Numbered from the stretch's first letter, positions 23,626-33,184 are shown. The stretch: DNA of 64,000 bases from Flavobacterium psychrophilum DSM 3660 = ATCC 49418 (GCF_002217405.1 NZ_MUHE01000048.1:1-64000); one strand, 5' to 3'. The notes: generated from the letters alone by a model not told the origin. Translations and numbers: made by a program.

Positions 23626-24876
23626 TTAAATTCCAAAAGCAGTTTTTACCGTATCTACAAAATCTAATTTTTCCCAAGTAAACAACTCAACTTCTACAGT
23701 TTTTGTTAGCCCGCCAGGAGCAGAGAATGTTTTAGTTACCGTTTCTGGAGTTCTTCCCATGTGACCGTAGGCGGCAGTTTCGCTATATATAGGATTTCTT
23801 AATTTGAGACGTTGCTCGATAAAGTAAGGGCGCATATCAAAAATTGCTTCTACTTTTTTGCTAATTTCTCCATCAGTCAAATTTACTTTGCTAGTTCCGT
23901 AAGTAACCACATTTATCGATGTTGGTTTAGCCACACCAATAGCATAAGAAACCTGAACTAAAATTTCGTCGCATATTCCTGCGGCAACTAAGTTTTTAGC
24001 GATATGACGAGTTGCATAAGCCGCACTTCTATCTACTTTACTTGGATCTTTTCCAGAAAAAGCACCACCACCGTGAGCTCCTTTTCCACCGTAAGTGTCA
24101 ACAATAATTTTTCTTCCAGTTAATCCAGTATCTCCGTGAGGTCCGCCAATTACGAATTTCCCTGTTGGGTTAATGTGGTAGGTGATTTGGTCATTAAATA
24201 AATGCGCATATTGCGGATATTTTGCTTTAATTCTAGGGATTAAAATACTAACTAAATCAGTTTTTATTTTTGCCAACATTGTAGCTTCTTCATCAAAATC
24301 ATCATGTTGGGTAGAAATTACAATCGCATCAATTCTTTGTGGTTTGTTATCGTCAGAATATTCTAAAGTTACCTGCGATTTTGCGTCTGGACGAAGGTAT
24401 TTAATGTCGTTATTTTCTCTTCTTAAGTTAGCCAATTCAATTAGTAAAGCATGCGACAAATCTAATGCTAAAGGCATGTAGTTTTCGGTTTCGTTAGTGG
24501 CGTAACCAAACATCATTCCTTGGTCTCCAGCACCTTGTTCTTCTTTGCTTGCTCTATCTACACCTTGGTTTATATCTGCCGATTGCTCATGTATTGCCGA
24601 AAGAATTCCGCAAGAATTAGCTTCAAACATGTATTCGCTTTTGGTGTATCCAATTTTTCTAATCACTTCTCTTGCAATGTTTTGCACATCAAGATACGTA
24701 TTAGACTTTACTTCTCCAGCAAGAATTACTTGACCGGTAGTTACTAATGTTTCGCAAGCTACTTTCGATTGTGCATCGAAGGCTAAAAAATTATCTATTA
24801 ATGCATCACTAATTTGATCTGCAACTTTGTCTGGATGTCCTTCACTTACTGACTCTGACGTAAATAAATATGCCAT
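23626..24876 (-). CDS. metK: S-adenosylmethionine synthetase
   Basis: Makes SAM from methionine and ATP in the cytoplasm. The 416-residue protein has the full family set: [21 protein letters not shown] at the start (its His and Asp bind ATP and metal), [12 protein letters not shown] (about 115-126), the [13 protein letters not shown] segment (about 245-257) and the P-loop-like [19 protein letters not shown] (about 270-288). It is slightly longer than the E. coli enzyme because of a short insertion around 185-195. Monocistronic, behind a promoter and a candidate SAM-II riboswitch, which would turn it down when SAM is plentiful. Confidence 0.97.
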   Translation of the reverse strand: MAYLFTSESVSEGHPDKVADQISDALIDNFLAFDAQSKVACETLVTTGQVILAGEVKSNTYLDVQNIAREVIRKIGYTKSEYMFEANSCGILSAIHEQSADINQGVDRASKEEQGAGDQGMMFGYATNETENYMPLALDLSHALLIELANLRRENNDIKYLRPDAKSQVTLEYSDDNKPQRIDAIVISTQHDDFDEEATMLAKIKTDLVSILIPRIKAKYPQYAHLFNDQITYHINPTGKFVIGGPHGDTGLTGRKIIVDTYGGKGAHGGGAFSGKDPSKVDRSAAYATRHIAKNLVAAGICDEILVQVSYAIGVAKPTSINVVTYGTSKVNLTDGEISKKVEAIFDMRPYFIEQRLKLRNPIYSETAAYGHMGRTPETVTKTFSAPGGLTKTVEVELFTWEKLDFVDTVKTAFGI

Positions 24877-24943
24877 AATATAATTATTTAAAATTAATTT
24901 AGTGAAGAAAAAAATGTGATTGCAAGGGAATGATAAAGAAGAA

Positions 24944-25000
24944 TTTCTGCTTTAGCATTTTTTTAACGAGGTTGCAATCAGTTCAAATTTTTCCTCTCGA
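24944..25000 (-). promoter_or_regulatory. Candidate SAM-II riboswitch in the metK leader
   Basis: Read on the minus strand the leader contains AACTGATTGCAACC, then TCGTTAAAAAAATGCTAAAG and CAG. This resembles the conserved parts of SAM-II RNAs as I remember them (TGATT in loop 1, an A-rich junction, then GCTAAA). Short GAGG/CCTC or CGAG/CTCG pairing could form P1 around 24970-25000. In addition TGATTGCAA (minus strand, 24980-24972) is an exact inverted repeat of 24925-24917, giving an alternative long stem nearer the start codon. The position between promoter and metK is right for a SAM sensor. The fold has not been computed. Confidence 0.55.
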
Positions 25001-25010
25001 TTTTCGGTTA

Positions 25011-25040
25011 CAAATGTATGAAACGAAATCGAATTGCAAA
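25011..25040 (-). promoter_or_regulatory. Promoter of metK
   Basis: On the minus strand TTTG (25040-25037), 18 nt of spacer and TACATTTG (25018-25011) match both boxes of the Bacteroidota consensus. Transcription would start close to the 5' edge of the riboswitch candidate. Confidence 0.75.
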
Positions 25041-25477
25041 TTAATCTTAACTTTTTTTTTGGTAAAAATAAATTTAATTAAAGGTTAATATCATTTTGTT
25101 GTTGAATTTGTTGAAATAATAAACGCACAGTTTGGTATTTGAAGAATGACAATGTACATAACAAATATGGTCTTGTTTTTAAAGCTAAAACGGGTTTAAT
25201 TGTGCGGTAAATACTGCTTTTCGTTAGGGTTGAAGCGAAAATTCTTTTTGAGGATTTTTTTGTCAGATAAAGTTTGCTTACCATGCTCTTGTTGCAGTTT
25301 AGTGCACTTCGTTTGTAACTAAAAGTCCGACTCTTGTGGTAACCTCAAAAAAGGAGATTTAAAAAAACTGTTTATTATATAATTAAGCGACAAAATGTAA
25401 GTTTTATAATTTGCAAGCGTATAGATGTACAATGGCCATGTGTAAACTAATTTTGGGTGCTAATTTATTAGCAAATA
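25041..25477. other. Intergenic region between metK and recO
   Basis: A minus-strand 68-codon frame at 25078-25284 has no signal peptide, no recognisable motif and an unconvincing composition, so I do not call it. The region may hold remnants of a decayed gene. Confidence 0.4.
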
Positions 25478-26194
25478 TTATGAAAAAACTTCTTTGAGTA
25501 CCTCTAAAGATTTTGGTTTTTTGAAACCATCAAGATGATAACTGTAATAATTGATGAGGATTTTTAATAAAATTTGACGCTCTGTACTGTGTAAGGTATT
25601 TGTATTTGAGTTGTCAAATTTTAAATCGATGAGTTTCTTAAATAAATTGGTTTCGTGCTCGGTAAGCGAACTAATGGCGTGAAAGGGAGAAAACAGGCCT
25701 TCGGTCATTTCGAAAAAAGGGTGTTCTGTGTTTGAGATGTCTGGATAAAATCCTAAATATTTTGTGGTTTCTAAGAGTAAAATGAGGTGAAAATTAGCAA
25801 TCTGGTCATGATTGTCTAACCAATGCAAAGCGGTTTCGAGAAAAGTAAAAAAGGCTTCGTTTTTTTCTTCTTCGTGAATCGAATGATGTAAAATTTCGGA
25901 AATAAATATTACAATAGTGCTTTTTATCACATCATAATGAATAGAATGAAAAGGTGTTGCGATTTTTACTTCTTTAAAACGCTCTAAAGTGCCTTTGTTT
26001 TTATGTACAGCTTCTATTTCTAGTATTGTTAAGGGCTGGAAATAAGCGATTTTTTGGTTTGATTTTTTAGATGAAAACGCATCGCGAACAAAGTAAGATT
26101 TTAGTCCATCGGAAAGCGTAAAGCATTTAACGATTAAACTTTTTTCTTGGTATTTGATGGCAGAAATTACAATAGCTTTGGTTTTAATTTGCAT
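25478..26194 (-). CDS. recO: DNA repair protein RecO
   Basis: Recombination mediator that helps load RecA at gaps, with RecF and RecR. The 238-residue protein has the N-terminal OB-fold (about 1-80: KTKAIVISAIKYQEKSLIVKCFTL, SYFVRDAFSSKK) and the helical C-terminal domain (about 85-238) with FLETALHWLDNH and the family's FHLILLLETTKYLGFYPD. I see no four-Cys zinc site, which is not universal in RecO. It is immediately downstream of porZ on the same strand (58 nt), an arrangement I recall from other Flavobacteriia. Confidence 0.9.
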   Translation of the reverse strand: MQIKTKAIVISAIKYQEKSLIVKCFTLSDGLKSYFVRDAFSSKKSNQKIAYFQPLTILEIEAVHKNKGTLERFKEVKIATPFHSIHYDVIKSTIVIFISEILHHSIHEEEKNEAFFTFLETALHWLDNHDQIANFHLILLLETTKYLGFYPDISNTEHPFFEMTEGLFSPFHAISSLTEHETNLFKKLIDLKFDNSNTNTLHSTERQILLKILINYYSYHLDGFKKPKSLEVLKEVFS

Positions 26195-26252
26195 TTTTTT
26201 GTCTCGGGTTATGGGTATCGTCTTTTGGTGTGTGGCAAACCCGTAACTTATT

Positions 26253-28535
26253 TTATCTTACAATCATTACTTTTTTTACTTTGGTTTCTTCGCCATCACT
26301 AGAAGACATAAAAATCATATAAACGCCAGATGCTACTTTGTATTTTCCAAAGGCTTTTGTATCCCATATTATGGTTCCTCCTTCAGATATTTCTTCATGA
26401 ACTAGATTTCCTTCAATATCGGTAATTTTTACATTGGCTTTATTCATTAGTCCAGTTATAAATATGCTTCCGCTGTATTCTGGTCTTGCGGGATTTGGAT
26501 ATACTATTACATTTTCGAAATTTTCGGCACCATTTGTGGCTGTTCCTTTAAAGGATACCATACCTGCTTCGGTGGCTATAAAAACTTCGCCTGTTAGTGA
26601 ATTAATGTCTATGTCTAATATTGTATTGCTGGGTAGTGGAGAGTTTTCTTTGGTAAAGATATTGAATGTTTTTTGTCCGTCGGAGGAGATGTAAAATAAG
26701 CCAGCTCCTGAGGTGCTAATCCATTTGTTGTTTGCACCATCTACTACGATATCTGTAATAGATTGTCCGTATAAAAGCTCTTGTGCTAAGCCGTCTTCGA
26801 GAATAATAATAGCGTTTGCAGTTAATTCGTTTTGGTTTAAAAAGGAGTCTACGTTTTGTAATATTCTTAGTCCGTATTTTGTTCCTATCCAGAGTTTGTT
26901 TTTGTTGTCTACTGCAACTGCACTAACATCTTTGTTGGGTAGGTTTCCGTGGTCTTGTCCTTCATTAATACTAAGGCATTTGTTGTTGTATTTTTCATTA
27001 AATCCTATAAGTCCTTCATGGTTTGTGCAAGCCCATTTTGTTCCGTTTTTATCGATAGCTAGTCTTCCGTATGAGATAGCAAGTGGTGCAGCAAGGCTTG
27101 TGAGTGCAAATCCTTGCCACTGATTATCTGTTTTTAGTACATGGAGACCTTTGCTTACTAGCGAGTTTGTAATCCATAAATTACCATCTTTGTCAAATAC
27201 AGAGCCGTTTATTCTAATGTCAATGGCGTTATAACCATTTATTGTTATTTTTTGTAAACTACTATTAGAATTGTCGTATAGTGTTGAGGGTAGGTTGTTT
27301 TCAAATTTTAATAAACCAGAAAAATTAGAGCTAAAATAAACCTGATTTTCGTTTTTTGGATTCACAATAATTCGGCAAATAGATTTTGCGCCAAATAAAT
27401 CTTGATAAGGAGTTGAGGTCCATGAATTATTAGTGGTGTATTTGCTTACTGAAAAAGAATCTATAGGATAAGGGTTGTAGTTGCTGTCGTAATCTCCATA
27501 AGCAGCCCATAGTCCGTTTGAAAATGATTGAATAGCGAAAATTCTGTTTTTATCTGGTCCTTTAGGAGTTATGTTCTCGAAAAAGGTAGGATTGTTTAGC
27601 GATGTTGCAAAAACTCCATTTTCTTGCGTTCCTATATAAATTTTGTCATTTATAACTGTGGCGCAAGTAAAATTAGCGGTTATGTTTGGAATGCTTGTTA
27701 GATGTAAAACTTCAATTAATTGTTCGTTGTATATATAAATATGGTTTTGGGTAGTTATGATTAAATGGTTGCTATTGTGTCTAGTATCTAAAGTGATTTG
27801 CGGATAACTTGTAATTAGGTTAGGATTGTCATTAATTAATTTATAGATAGAACCGCTTAAATTAACGGCTATTAGTTGTGTCGCTGTTGCTTCGATAGTT
27901 TTCCAGCTTCCAGGCGAAATATTTGTCCATTGGTTAAAATCTATAAGATTTGGGTTTGTTACCGTTGCTTTTAATAATCCGTAGCCATTGGCAACAGCAT
28001 ATATAAAGCCATTGTAAATTGTTGTTTGTAAAATTTCGATGTTTGAACCTCCAGATCCGATAAAATAAGTGTCGCCAAACTCGGAAAGATTTAAATCGTA
28101 TATAGAAATACCAAAATCTGTCGAAATATAAATTTTGCCATTATATTCCATAAAATGGTTAATTTTCTTGCTGTTAGGTGGCACAGAAGGTTTGTTTAAT
28201 ATGTCAACTACATTTAGGACGCTTCCGTCAAGGTCGTTTATAATAATAACTAATCCGTCGGTATGACCTATAAGTGTTTTTTTATATATTTCGCTATGAT
28301 AAATTTGCGTGATGTTTTGTCCTGATAAACCCTCAACAGTCGAAACCGTAGTAATTTCATTTGTGGCTAAGTTTTTTTTGAAATAAGCATTTTCTGCAGC
28401 ACTATAAATTTGATTTGTGCTTTGCGAAAGGTCTTTAATTGTATTGTAAGAAAAATATCCTTTCCATAATTTGTTTTCCTGAGAGTATGCAAAACTTGAG
28501 ATTAGTACTAGGATGTATAAAAAAATATTTTTCAT
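26253..28535 (-). CDS. porZ: Type IX secretion system protein PorZ (two-propeller surface protein)
   Basis: PorZ is a component of the T9SS attachment complex on the cell surface; in Porphyromonas it delivers the anionic lipopolysaccharide to which cargo is joined. The 760-residue protein starts with a signal peptide (MKNIFLYILVLISSFAYSQ; start 28535 chosen to expose it). Two beta-propellers follow, rich in WIGTKYGL-type and WISTSGAGL-type blades (for instance KIYISTDFGISIYDL near 130 and LWIGTKYGLRIL near 550). It ends in a T9SS-type C-terminal domain (IVYPNPARPEYSG, then VKITDIEGNLV and KKVMIVR). The recO neighbour supports PorZ. Other two-component-propeller proteins are the alternative. 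Confidence 0.82.
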   Translation of the reverse strand: MKNIFLYILVLISSFAYSQENKLWKGYFSYNTIKDLSQSTNQIYSAAENAYFKKNLATNEITTVSTVEGLSGQNITQIYHSEIYKKTLIGHTDGLVIIINDLDGSVLNVVDILNKPSVPPNSKKINHFMEYNGKIYISTDFGISIYDLNLSEFGDTYFIGSGGSNIEILQTTIYNGFIYAVANGYGLLKATVTNPNLIDFNQWTNISPGSWKTIEATATQLIAVNLSGSIYKLINDNPNLITSYPQITLDTRHNSNHLIITTQNHIYIYNEQLIEVLHLTSIPNITANFTCATVINDKIYIGTQENGVFATSLNNPTFFENITPKGPDKNRIFAIQSFSNGLWAAYGDYDSNYNPYPIDSFSVSKYTTNNSWTSTPYQDLFGAKSICRIIVNPKNENQVYFSSNFSGLLKFENNLPSTLYDNSNSSLQKITINGYNAIDIRINGSVFDKDGNLWITNSLVSKGLHVLKTDNQWQGFALTSLAAPLAISYGRLAIDKNGTKWACTNHEGLIGFNEKYNNKCLSINEGQDHGNLPNKDVSAVAVDNKNKLWIGTKYGLRILQNVDSFLNQNELTANAIIILEDGLAQELLYGQSITDIVVDGANNKWISTSGAGLFYISSDGQKTFNIFTKENSPLPSNTILDIDINSLTGEVFIATEAGMVSFKGTATNGAENFENVIVYPNPARPEYSGSIFITGLMNKANVKITDIEGNLVHEEISEGGTIIWDTKAFGKYKVASGVYMIFMSSSDGEETKVKKVMIVR

Positions 28536-28610
28536 TAGGGGGGAATTTAGCAATTACAAATATAGAATAAAAACGTTTTTATTTTGTTTTTAATATACTT
28601 GTACATAAAA

Positions 28611-28638
28611 AAAAGTGTTCACTTCTGTGAACACTTTT
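28611..28638. terminator. Terminator between gdhA and porZ
   Basis: A perfect 12-bp stem AAAAGTGTTCAC/GTGAACACTTTT with a 4-nt loop and a minus-strand T run, shortly after the gdhA stop. Confidence 0.88.
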
Positions 28639-28663
28639 ATATTTATTGTAGTTTTTTAAGGAA

Positions 28664-30007
28664 TTAAACTATTCCTTGTGCTAACATAGCGTCAGCTACT
28701 TTTACGAAACCAGCAATATTTGCTCCTTTTACATAATCAACATATCCGTTTCCGTCAGAACCATATTGTACACATGCTTCGTGAATGTCTTTCATGATAA
28801 CTTTTAGTCTGTCATCAACTTCTTCTGAAGTCCAGCTTAATCTTAATGAGTTTTGAGACATTTCTAATCCTGAAGTTGCAACACCACCAGCGTTAGAGGC
28901 TTTTCCTGGTGCAAATAATATTTTTGCGTTTTGAAAAACAGTAACTGCTTCTGGAGTAGAAGGCATATTTGCTCCTTCGGCCACACAGATACACCCGTTT
29001 GCTACAAGCGTTTTTGCTTCTTCTTCGTTCAACTCGTTTTGAGTTGCGCAAGGTAAAGCGATATCACATTTAACTTCCCAAGGGCGTTTTCCTGCAATAT
29101 ATTTAGCACTTGGATATTTTGTTACGTAATCAGAAATTCTTCCGTAGTTTACGTTTTTAATTTCCATTACATAAGCTAGTTTTTCAGCATCAATACCTGC
29201 TTCGTCATAAATATAACCTGCAGAATCTGACATTGTAACTACTTTTCCGCCTAATTGCGTTGCTTTTTGCGTTGCATATTGCGCTACGTTACCAGAACCT
29301 GAAACTACAACAGTTTTTCCGTCGAAGCTTTCACCTTTAGTTTTAAGCATGCTATAAGCGAAGTAAACATCGCCATAACCTGTTGCTTCAGGACGAATTA
29401 ACGAACCTCCGAAAGAAATTCCTTTACCAGTTAAAACCCCTGTAAATTCGTTTCTAATTCTCTTGTATTGGCCAAACATATAACCAACTTCTCTTCCTCC
29501 TACCCCAATATCTCCGGCAGGAACGTCAGTATTAGCCCCAATATGTTTGCATAATTCTGTCATAAATGCTTGACAAAACTTCATGATTTCGTTGTCTGAT
29601 TTTCCTTTTGGATCAAAGTCAGCTCCACCTTTTCCTCCACCCATTGGTAAAGTAGTCAAACTATTCTTGAAAGTTTGTTCGAAAGCTAAAAATTTCAAGA
29701 TACTTAAATTTACCGAAGGGTGAAAACGAATTCCTCCTTTGTATGGCCCAATTGCTGAACTCATCTGGATACGGTAACCACGGTTTACTTGTGTTTTTCC
29801 AGCGTCATCTAGCCAAACTACTCTAAACATGATAACACGTTCTGCTTCGACCATTCTTTCCAAAAGCATTTTGCCTTCGTATTTTTTATTTTTTTCGATA
29901 AAAGGAATTACAGTTTCTGCAACTTCTTTAACTGCCTGCATAAATTCAGGCTCATTTGGGTTTCTTTTACTTACTGCTTGGATGAAAGCATCAATACTTT
30001 GTGACAT
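28664..30007 (-). CDS. gdhA: NADP-type glutamate dehydrogenase
   Basis: Interconverts 2-oxoglutarate plus ammonium and glutamate. The 447-residue length and the N-terminal layout fit the hexameric NADPH-dependent biosynthetic class. Visible motifs: the substrate loop TTLPMGGGKGGADFDPKG (about 115-132) with the catalytic-region lysine, the conserved DVPAGDIGVGGREVGYM (about 163-179), and the Rossmann GSGNVAQYA (about 234-242) that starts the cofactor domain. Near the C-terminus NAGGVATSGLEMSQNS is typical. Single-gene unit with a promoter and terminator. The family is certain; NADP use is inferred from length and class. Confidence 0.95.
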   Translation of the reverse strand: MSQSIDAFIQAVSKRNPNEPEFMQAVKEVAETVIPFIEKNKKYEGKMLLERMVEAERVIMFRVVWLDDAGKTQVNRGYRIQMSSAIGPYKGGIRFHPSVNLSILKFLAFEQTFKNSLTTLPMGGGKGGADFDPKGKSDNEIMKFCQAFMTELCKHIGANTDVPAGDIGVGGREVGYMFGQYKRIRNEFTGVLTGKGISFGGSLIRPEATGYGDVYFAYSMLKTKGESFDGKTVVVSGSGNVAQYATQKATQLGGKVVTMSDSAGYIYDEAGIDAEKLAYVMEIKNVNYGRISDYVTKYPSAKYIAGKRPWEVKCDIALPCATQNELNEEEAKTLVANGCICVAEGANMPSTPEAVTVFQNAKILFAPGKASNAGGVATSGLEMSQNSLRLSWTSEEVDDRLKVIMKDIHEACVQYGSDGNGYVDYVKGANIAGFVKVADAMLAQGIV

Positions 30008-30055
30008 GATTTATAGATTATTAATGTTTAAAATAAACGTTTTCGTTATGAGTAG

Positions 30056-30063
30056 CAAATATA
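30056..30063 (-). promoter_or_regulatory. Promoter -7 box of gdhA
   Basis: TATATTTG on the minus strand, about 50 nt before the gdhA ATG. Confidence 0.5.
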
Positions 30064-30163
30064 CATTTTATAAAAATATAGCCAAGATATTTTTGTGTTA
30101 AAGTCATTTTTGAATTAATATTAAAATAACATGCTTTTTTTTCTGAAATGTTTGATGTTTTTA

Positions 30164-30171
30164 TATATTTG
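30164..30171 (+). promoter_or_regulatory. Promoter -7 box of the THC0290_0291-family gene
   Basis: TATATTTG lies 28 nt before the ATG at 30199. The position inside an upstream open frame supports the later start. Confidence 0.5.
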
Positions 30172-30198
30172 TCTTCTAATGTATTAAAACTTTTAATC

Positions 30199-31026
30199 AT
30201 GCCTAGATATTTTAGTTTAATGGTTTTATTTTTGCTTGTTTCTCTTAATACGGCACGGGCACAGTTTGGTTTTTCTCATGAAGTAGGAATAATTGCTGGT
30301 CCTGTAGCTTTTCAATCGGATTATGGGCAACGTCATAATTTTGCAACAAATGCGGGAAATACAGGAATAGGAATAGGACTGGTACATTACTTAAATTTTT
30401 CGTATAAAGCAGAATGTAATTGTTATACGCCAGAAACCTATTTTAATGATCACTTCAAAGTTAGAAGCGAATTGTCTTATAGCAAAACAAAATTTAACAT
30501 GTTTGGCGAATGGGTTACTCCAGAAAAAGTTAATAAACCTGATCCTGCTCTAGGTGTGCCAAATGATGCAAAACAGTTAAAATCGATGGAAGGGAGCACC
30601 GCTGTTACTGATATAGGGATGCAATTAGAATTTTATCCGTTTAGTATTAGAGATTTTGCAGCTACTAATGGTGCGTTTGCTCCTTTTGTAAGTCTAGGAG
30701 CGCATTTTAGTTTTTATAATCCGGAAGTTCATTCGACTTTAGGTAAATTAAATGACGTAAATATTAACCCTAAATATTGGGCTCCCTCAGAAGGTGAAGC
30801 GCATGGTTTTACAAATAAAAACGGCACAGTTTGGTCTGTAGTCTCAAGTATTGGGACTAGATACAAGCTAACACCTCTTTCGGATTTAATGCTAGATTTA
30901 CGTGCGCAATATTATTTCTCTAACTGGGTTGATGGTTTAAACCCTAATCCAGCAGTTTATAAAGAAAATAAAGCTAATGATTGGAATCTTTGGTTAAACT
31001 TCGGGTATATTTATTATTTAAATTAG
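30199..31026 (+). CDS. THC0290_0291 family outer membrane protein
   Basis: A 275-residue exported protein. Start 30199 gives a signal peptide (MPRYFSLMVLFLLVSLNTARA) and lies downstream of the promoter. The mature protein has the pattern I associate with the THC0290_0291 family of Flavobacteriia: FGFSHEVGIIAGPVAFQSDYG at the start (by position, residues 24-44), a conserved ECNCYTPETYFNDHFKVR segment with two Cys (about 81-98), glycine- and aromatic-rich strands, and DWNLWLNFGYIYYL at the end. It looks like a small beta-barrel. Function not established. Confidence 0.75.
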   Translation: MPRYFSLMVLFLLVSLNTARAQFGFSHEVGIIAGPVAFQSDYGQRHNFATNAGNTGIGIGLVHYLNFSYKAECNCYTPETYFNDHFKVRSELSYSKTKFNMFGEWVTPEKVNKPDPALGVPNDAKQLKSMEGSTAVTDIGMQLEFYPFSIRDFAATNGAFAPFVSLGAHFSFYNPEVHSTLGKLNDVNINPKYWAPSEGEAHGFTNKNGTVWSVVSSIGTRYKLTPLSDLMLDLRAQYYFSNWVDGLNPNPAVYKENKANDWNLWLNFGYIYYLN

Positions 31027-31166
31027 TAGGATTGGTAATTTGTACTAAGTTGTTGTTTTGTTGCGAATTTTTTAGCAGTGAATAAAATTCTTCTCTTAAT
31101 TTGTAATAATTCTTTTGTATATATGGTTTTGTTTTAGGATTAGTAGCGAACGCTCGCCTAACTTAT

Positions 31167-31220
31167 ATGGTAATTACATAAAAAAACGAGCATTGCTCGT
31201 TTTTTTTATGTAATTACCAT
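31167..31220. terminator. Long inverted repeat, bidirectional terminator overlapping the DUF3050 gene end
   Basis: Arms of 26-27 nt starting ATGGTAATTACATAAAA pair almost perfectly (one extra A/T) around a tiny loop; the inner part CGAGCA/TGCTCG with A and T runs is a standard terminator. The right arm includes the last four codons and stop of the DUF3050 gene (MVIT and TAA). It lies between convergent genes. Confidence 0.85.
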
Positions 31221-31991
31221 TCGGCTTTTATCTATTTGTTCCTCAATCGCATCCCAAAGACCAATTCGTTTTTCTAACGCTTCAATTGAAACGGCTTCGA
31301 TTTCTTTCCATTTCTTAGCATCGGTTCCGCAAAGTTCTGTTATCATTTGCATTGCCATTGGGCCATGCTCGTCGGCATCTAATTCGATATGTCTTTCAAA
31401 ATAATATATTAATTTACTCAAGTCTGTTTCGGGGAAATTAATTTGAAAATTCTTTAATATTTCGGTAAACATAGACGGAATTAAATCTTCTCTTCCAAAG
31501 GTAAAGGCAGCCGCAATATTATGAGGCTTTCCTTCATTGATGACTCTAAATGTGAAGTCTAAGAAGTCTTTAATATTGGGGTGTAGGTTACTTTTTTTAA
31601 TTGCAATAAATACATTTTGAAGCGAATGTACTTCTAGTAAAAAGTGAGTTATGTTTCCTGTGTTTGCGCCACAGTCTTGCATCGCTTCGACATACATTTC
31701 GTAATGGCTTTGGCGCCTACCGTCTAGCGTTAAATCTGTTTCTTCTGCAAGTACAATTTCGTTAATTAGATAACGAATTTCTGGATTCGTAGTTGCAAAC
31801 CACGGCGTTGTGGTGCAGGTTAGGTTAGCTTGTAGTGCTTTTAGTAGGGACATAAAATCCCAAACTGCATATACGTGATTTTCAAGAAATTGATGTAAGT
31901 CTTCAATCGTTTGTACTTTTTTGTATAACGAGTGCTGCAGTAAGATGTCTTTCTGGGGCTGTATCTTATTGTTTATTGTTTGAATGTTCAT
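31206..31991 (-). CDS. DUF3050 family protein (heme-oxygenase-like fold)
   Basis: A 261-residue soluble, mostly helical protein. Family features seen: HSLYKKVQTIEDLHQFLENHVYAVWDFMSLLK near the N-terminus (His about 40 and the WDFM helix), TPWFATTNPEIRYLINEIVLAEETD (about 62-86), and in the C-terminal half FTFGREDLIPSMF and YFERHIELDADEHGPMA (about 202-218). The regularly placed His, Glu and Asp residues on helices resemble the metal-binding site of heme-oxygenase-like oxygenases. No reaction is assigned to DUF3050 that I know. Stands alone; its 3' end lies in the terminator hairpin. Confidence 0.85.
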   Translation of the reverse strand: MNIQTINNKIQPQKDILLQHSLYKKVQTIEDLHQFLENHVYAVWDFMSLLKALQANLTCTTTPWFATTNPEIRYLINEIVLAEETDLTLDGRRQSHYEMYVEAMQDCGANTGNITHFLLEVHSLQNVFIAIKKSNLHPNIKDFLDFTFRVINEGKPHNIAAAFTFGREDLIPSMFTEILKNFQINFPETDLSKLIYYFERHIELDADEHGPMAMQMITELCGTDAKKWKEIEAVSIEALEKRIGLWDAIEEQIDKSRMVIT

Positions 31992-32095
31992 GATTTAAAT
32001 TTGGTACAAAAATATAAAAGCTTCTCGTTTCCAAGAAGCTTTTGTATATATATTACTTATTATTTGATCGATAAATTTTATTTGCAAGATTTAGG

Positions 32096-33100
32096 CTAAT
32101 TTAAAAGCTTGTCTAGTACTTCTTGAAGTTTTGGCGATGATGGTCTTTCGGTATTGGCGTTTATAATTTTTCCGTAGGTATCAATCAATATAAATCTAGG
32201 AATGCTAGTAATGTTAAGTTTTTTTGCAAAATCTGAATTCCAATCGTTATCCGCAAAAAGTTGTGTTCCTCCTAATTGTTTGTCGCTTACAAATTTTTTC
32301 CATTTCTCGAAATCCTTCTGCGCATCGATAGATATGCTAACAAATTCGATATTTTTTTCGTGGTATTTTTCTTCTATTTTTTGCAAAAAAGGAATTTCGC
32401 CACGACAAGGACCACACCAAGTTGCCCAAACATCGATGTATATATATTTTCCTTTAAAGTCTTCAAGTTTTGTCGTTCCGCCTTTGTGATTTGCATAATT
32501 AAATGTTGGTGCAGTAGCATTGTTTAATTTCTGAATGGCTTTGCTTTCGTTATAATATTGTTGCAATCCTCTAATGTTTATGGCAATATTTTTTTTCTGA
32601 ATTTCGATAAACGATTTATCTAAACTAGATTTGTCTAAAAGTATTTCTTCAGTTAGTTTTTTTTCTTCAGTCATTTTTTTGAAATCTTTTTCATTTAAAG
32701 AAGCCAATTTTTCAGAATCCATTTTATTGGTTTTTATAACTTCTTGTGCTAAATAGTTGTTTTCTTCAGCACCTTTTCCAGTATAAACGATAGATTCGTC
32801 AAATTGTTTGGTATCCATTTTTAATTTCAAATTATATCCATTTTTTAAGAATAATTTTGTGTATTCGGTTCCGTCAAAAAAGAAATAAAAATCTTCTTTT
32901 TCAATTTCAAAAGTGTCCTTAAAAAAACCTTTGTCATTTACCTTTATTTCTTTGATGGTTTTGTTTTTAGCGTCTTTAATATAAATAATATCGCCATTTC
33001 TATTGGCTATTTCAGCCTGAAAAGCCACTGCGTTTTTAGATTGTCCGAAGCTGTAAATAGAGCAAAAAGTAATTAATGCTATTGAAAATATTTTTTTCAT
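32096..33100 (-). CDS. TlpA-like periplasmic thiol-disulfide oxidoreductase with DUF4369-like N-terminus
   Basis: A 334-residue exported protein. Start 33100 (MKKIFSIALITFCSIYSFG) exposes the signal peptide. An N-terminal beta domain (about 25-110) of the DUF4369 type and a Lys/Glu-rich helical linker (about 115-185) lead into a thioredoxin-like domain (about 195-334) with the redox motif WATWCGPCRGE and the cis-Pro in ITSIPRFILID. This architecture is widespread in Bacteroidota. It probably reduces or isomerises disulfides in the periplasm; the partner is unknown. Transcribed divergently from aspS, 102 bp apart. Confidence 0.88.
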   Translation of the reverse strand: MKKIFSIALITFCSIYSFGQSKNAVAFQAEIANRNGDIIYIKDAKNKTIKEIKVNDKGFFKDTFEIEKEDFYFFFDGTEYTKLFLKNGYNLKLKMDTKQFDESIVYTGKGAEENNYLAQEVIKTNKMDSEKLASLNEKDFKKMTEEKKLTEEILLDKSSLDKSFIEIQKKNIAINIRGLQQYYNESKAIQKLNNATAPTFNYANHKGGTTKLEDFKGKYIYIDVWATWCGPCRGEIPFLQKIEEKYHEKNIEFVSISIDAQKDFEKWKKFVSDKQLGGTQLFADNDWNSDFAKKLNITSIPRFILIDTYGKIINANTERPSSPKLQEVLDKLLN

Positions 33101-33176
33101 GTGTGTTGTTTTAATTATATGCAATCAAACTTACAATTATTTCGAATATTTTAAGTACAAACTTCAAACAAAATAG

Positions 33177-33184
33177 TATTTTTG
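33177..33184 (+). promoter_or_regulatory. Promoter -7 box of aspS
   Basis: TATTTTTG fits TAnnTTTG, 18 nt before the aspS ATG, so the 5' untranslated leader would be very short. Confidence 0.5.

Noticed and set aside
24903..24962. Possible leader peptide ([13 protein letters not shown]) between the riboswitch candidate and metK
   Set aside because: It is not enriched in Met, no terminator follows it, and it overlaps the candidate riboswitch core; probably chance.
25078..25284. 68-codon minus-strand ORF
   Set aside because: No signal peptide, motif or promoter; composition looks like translated non-coding sequence.
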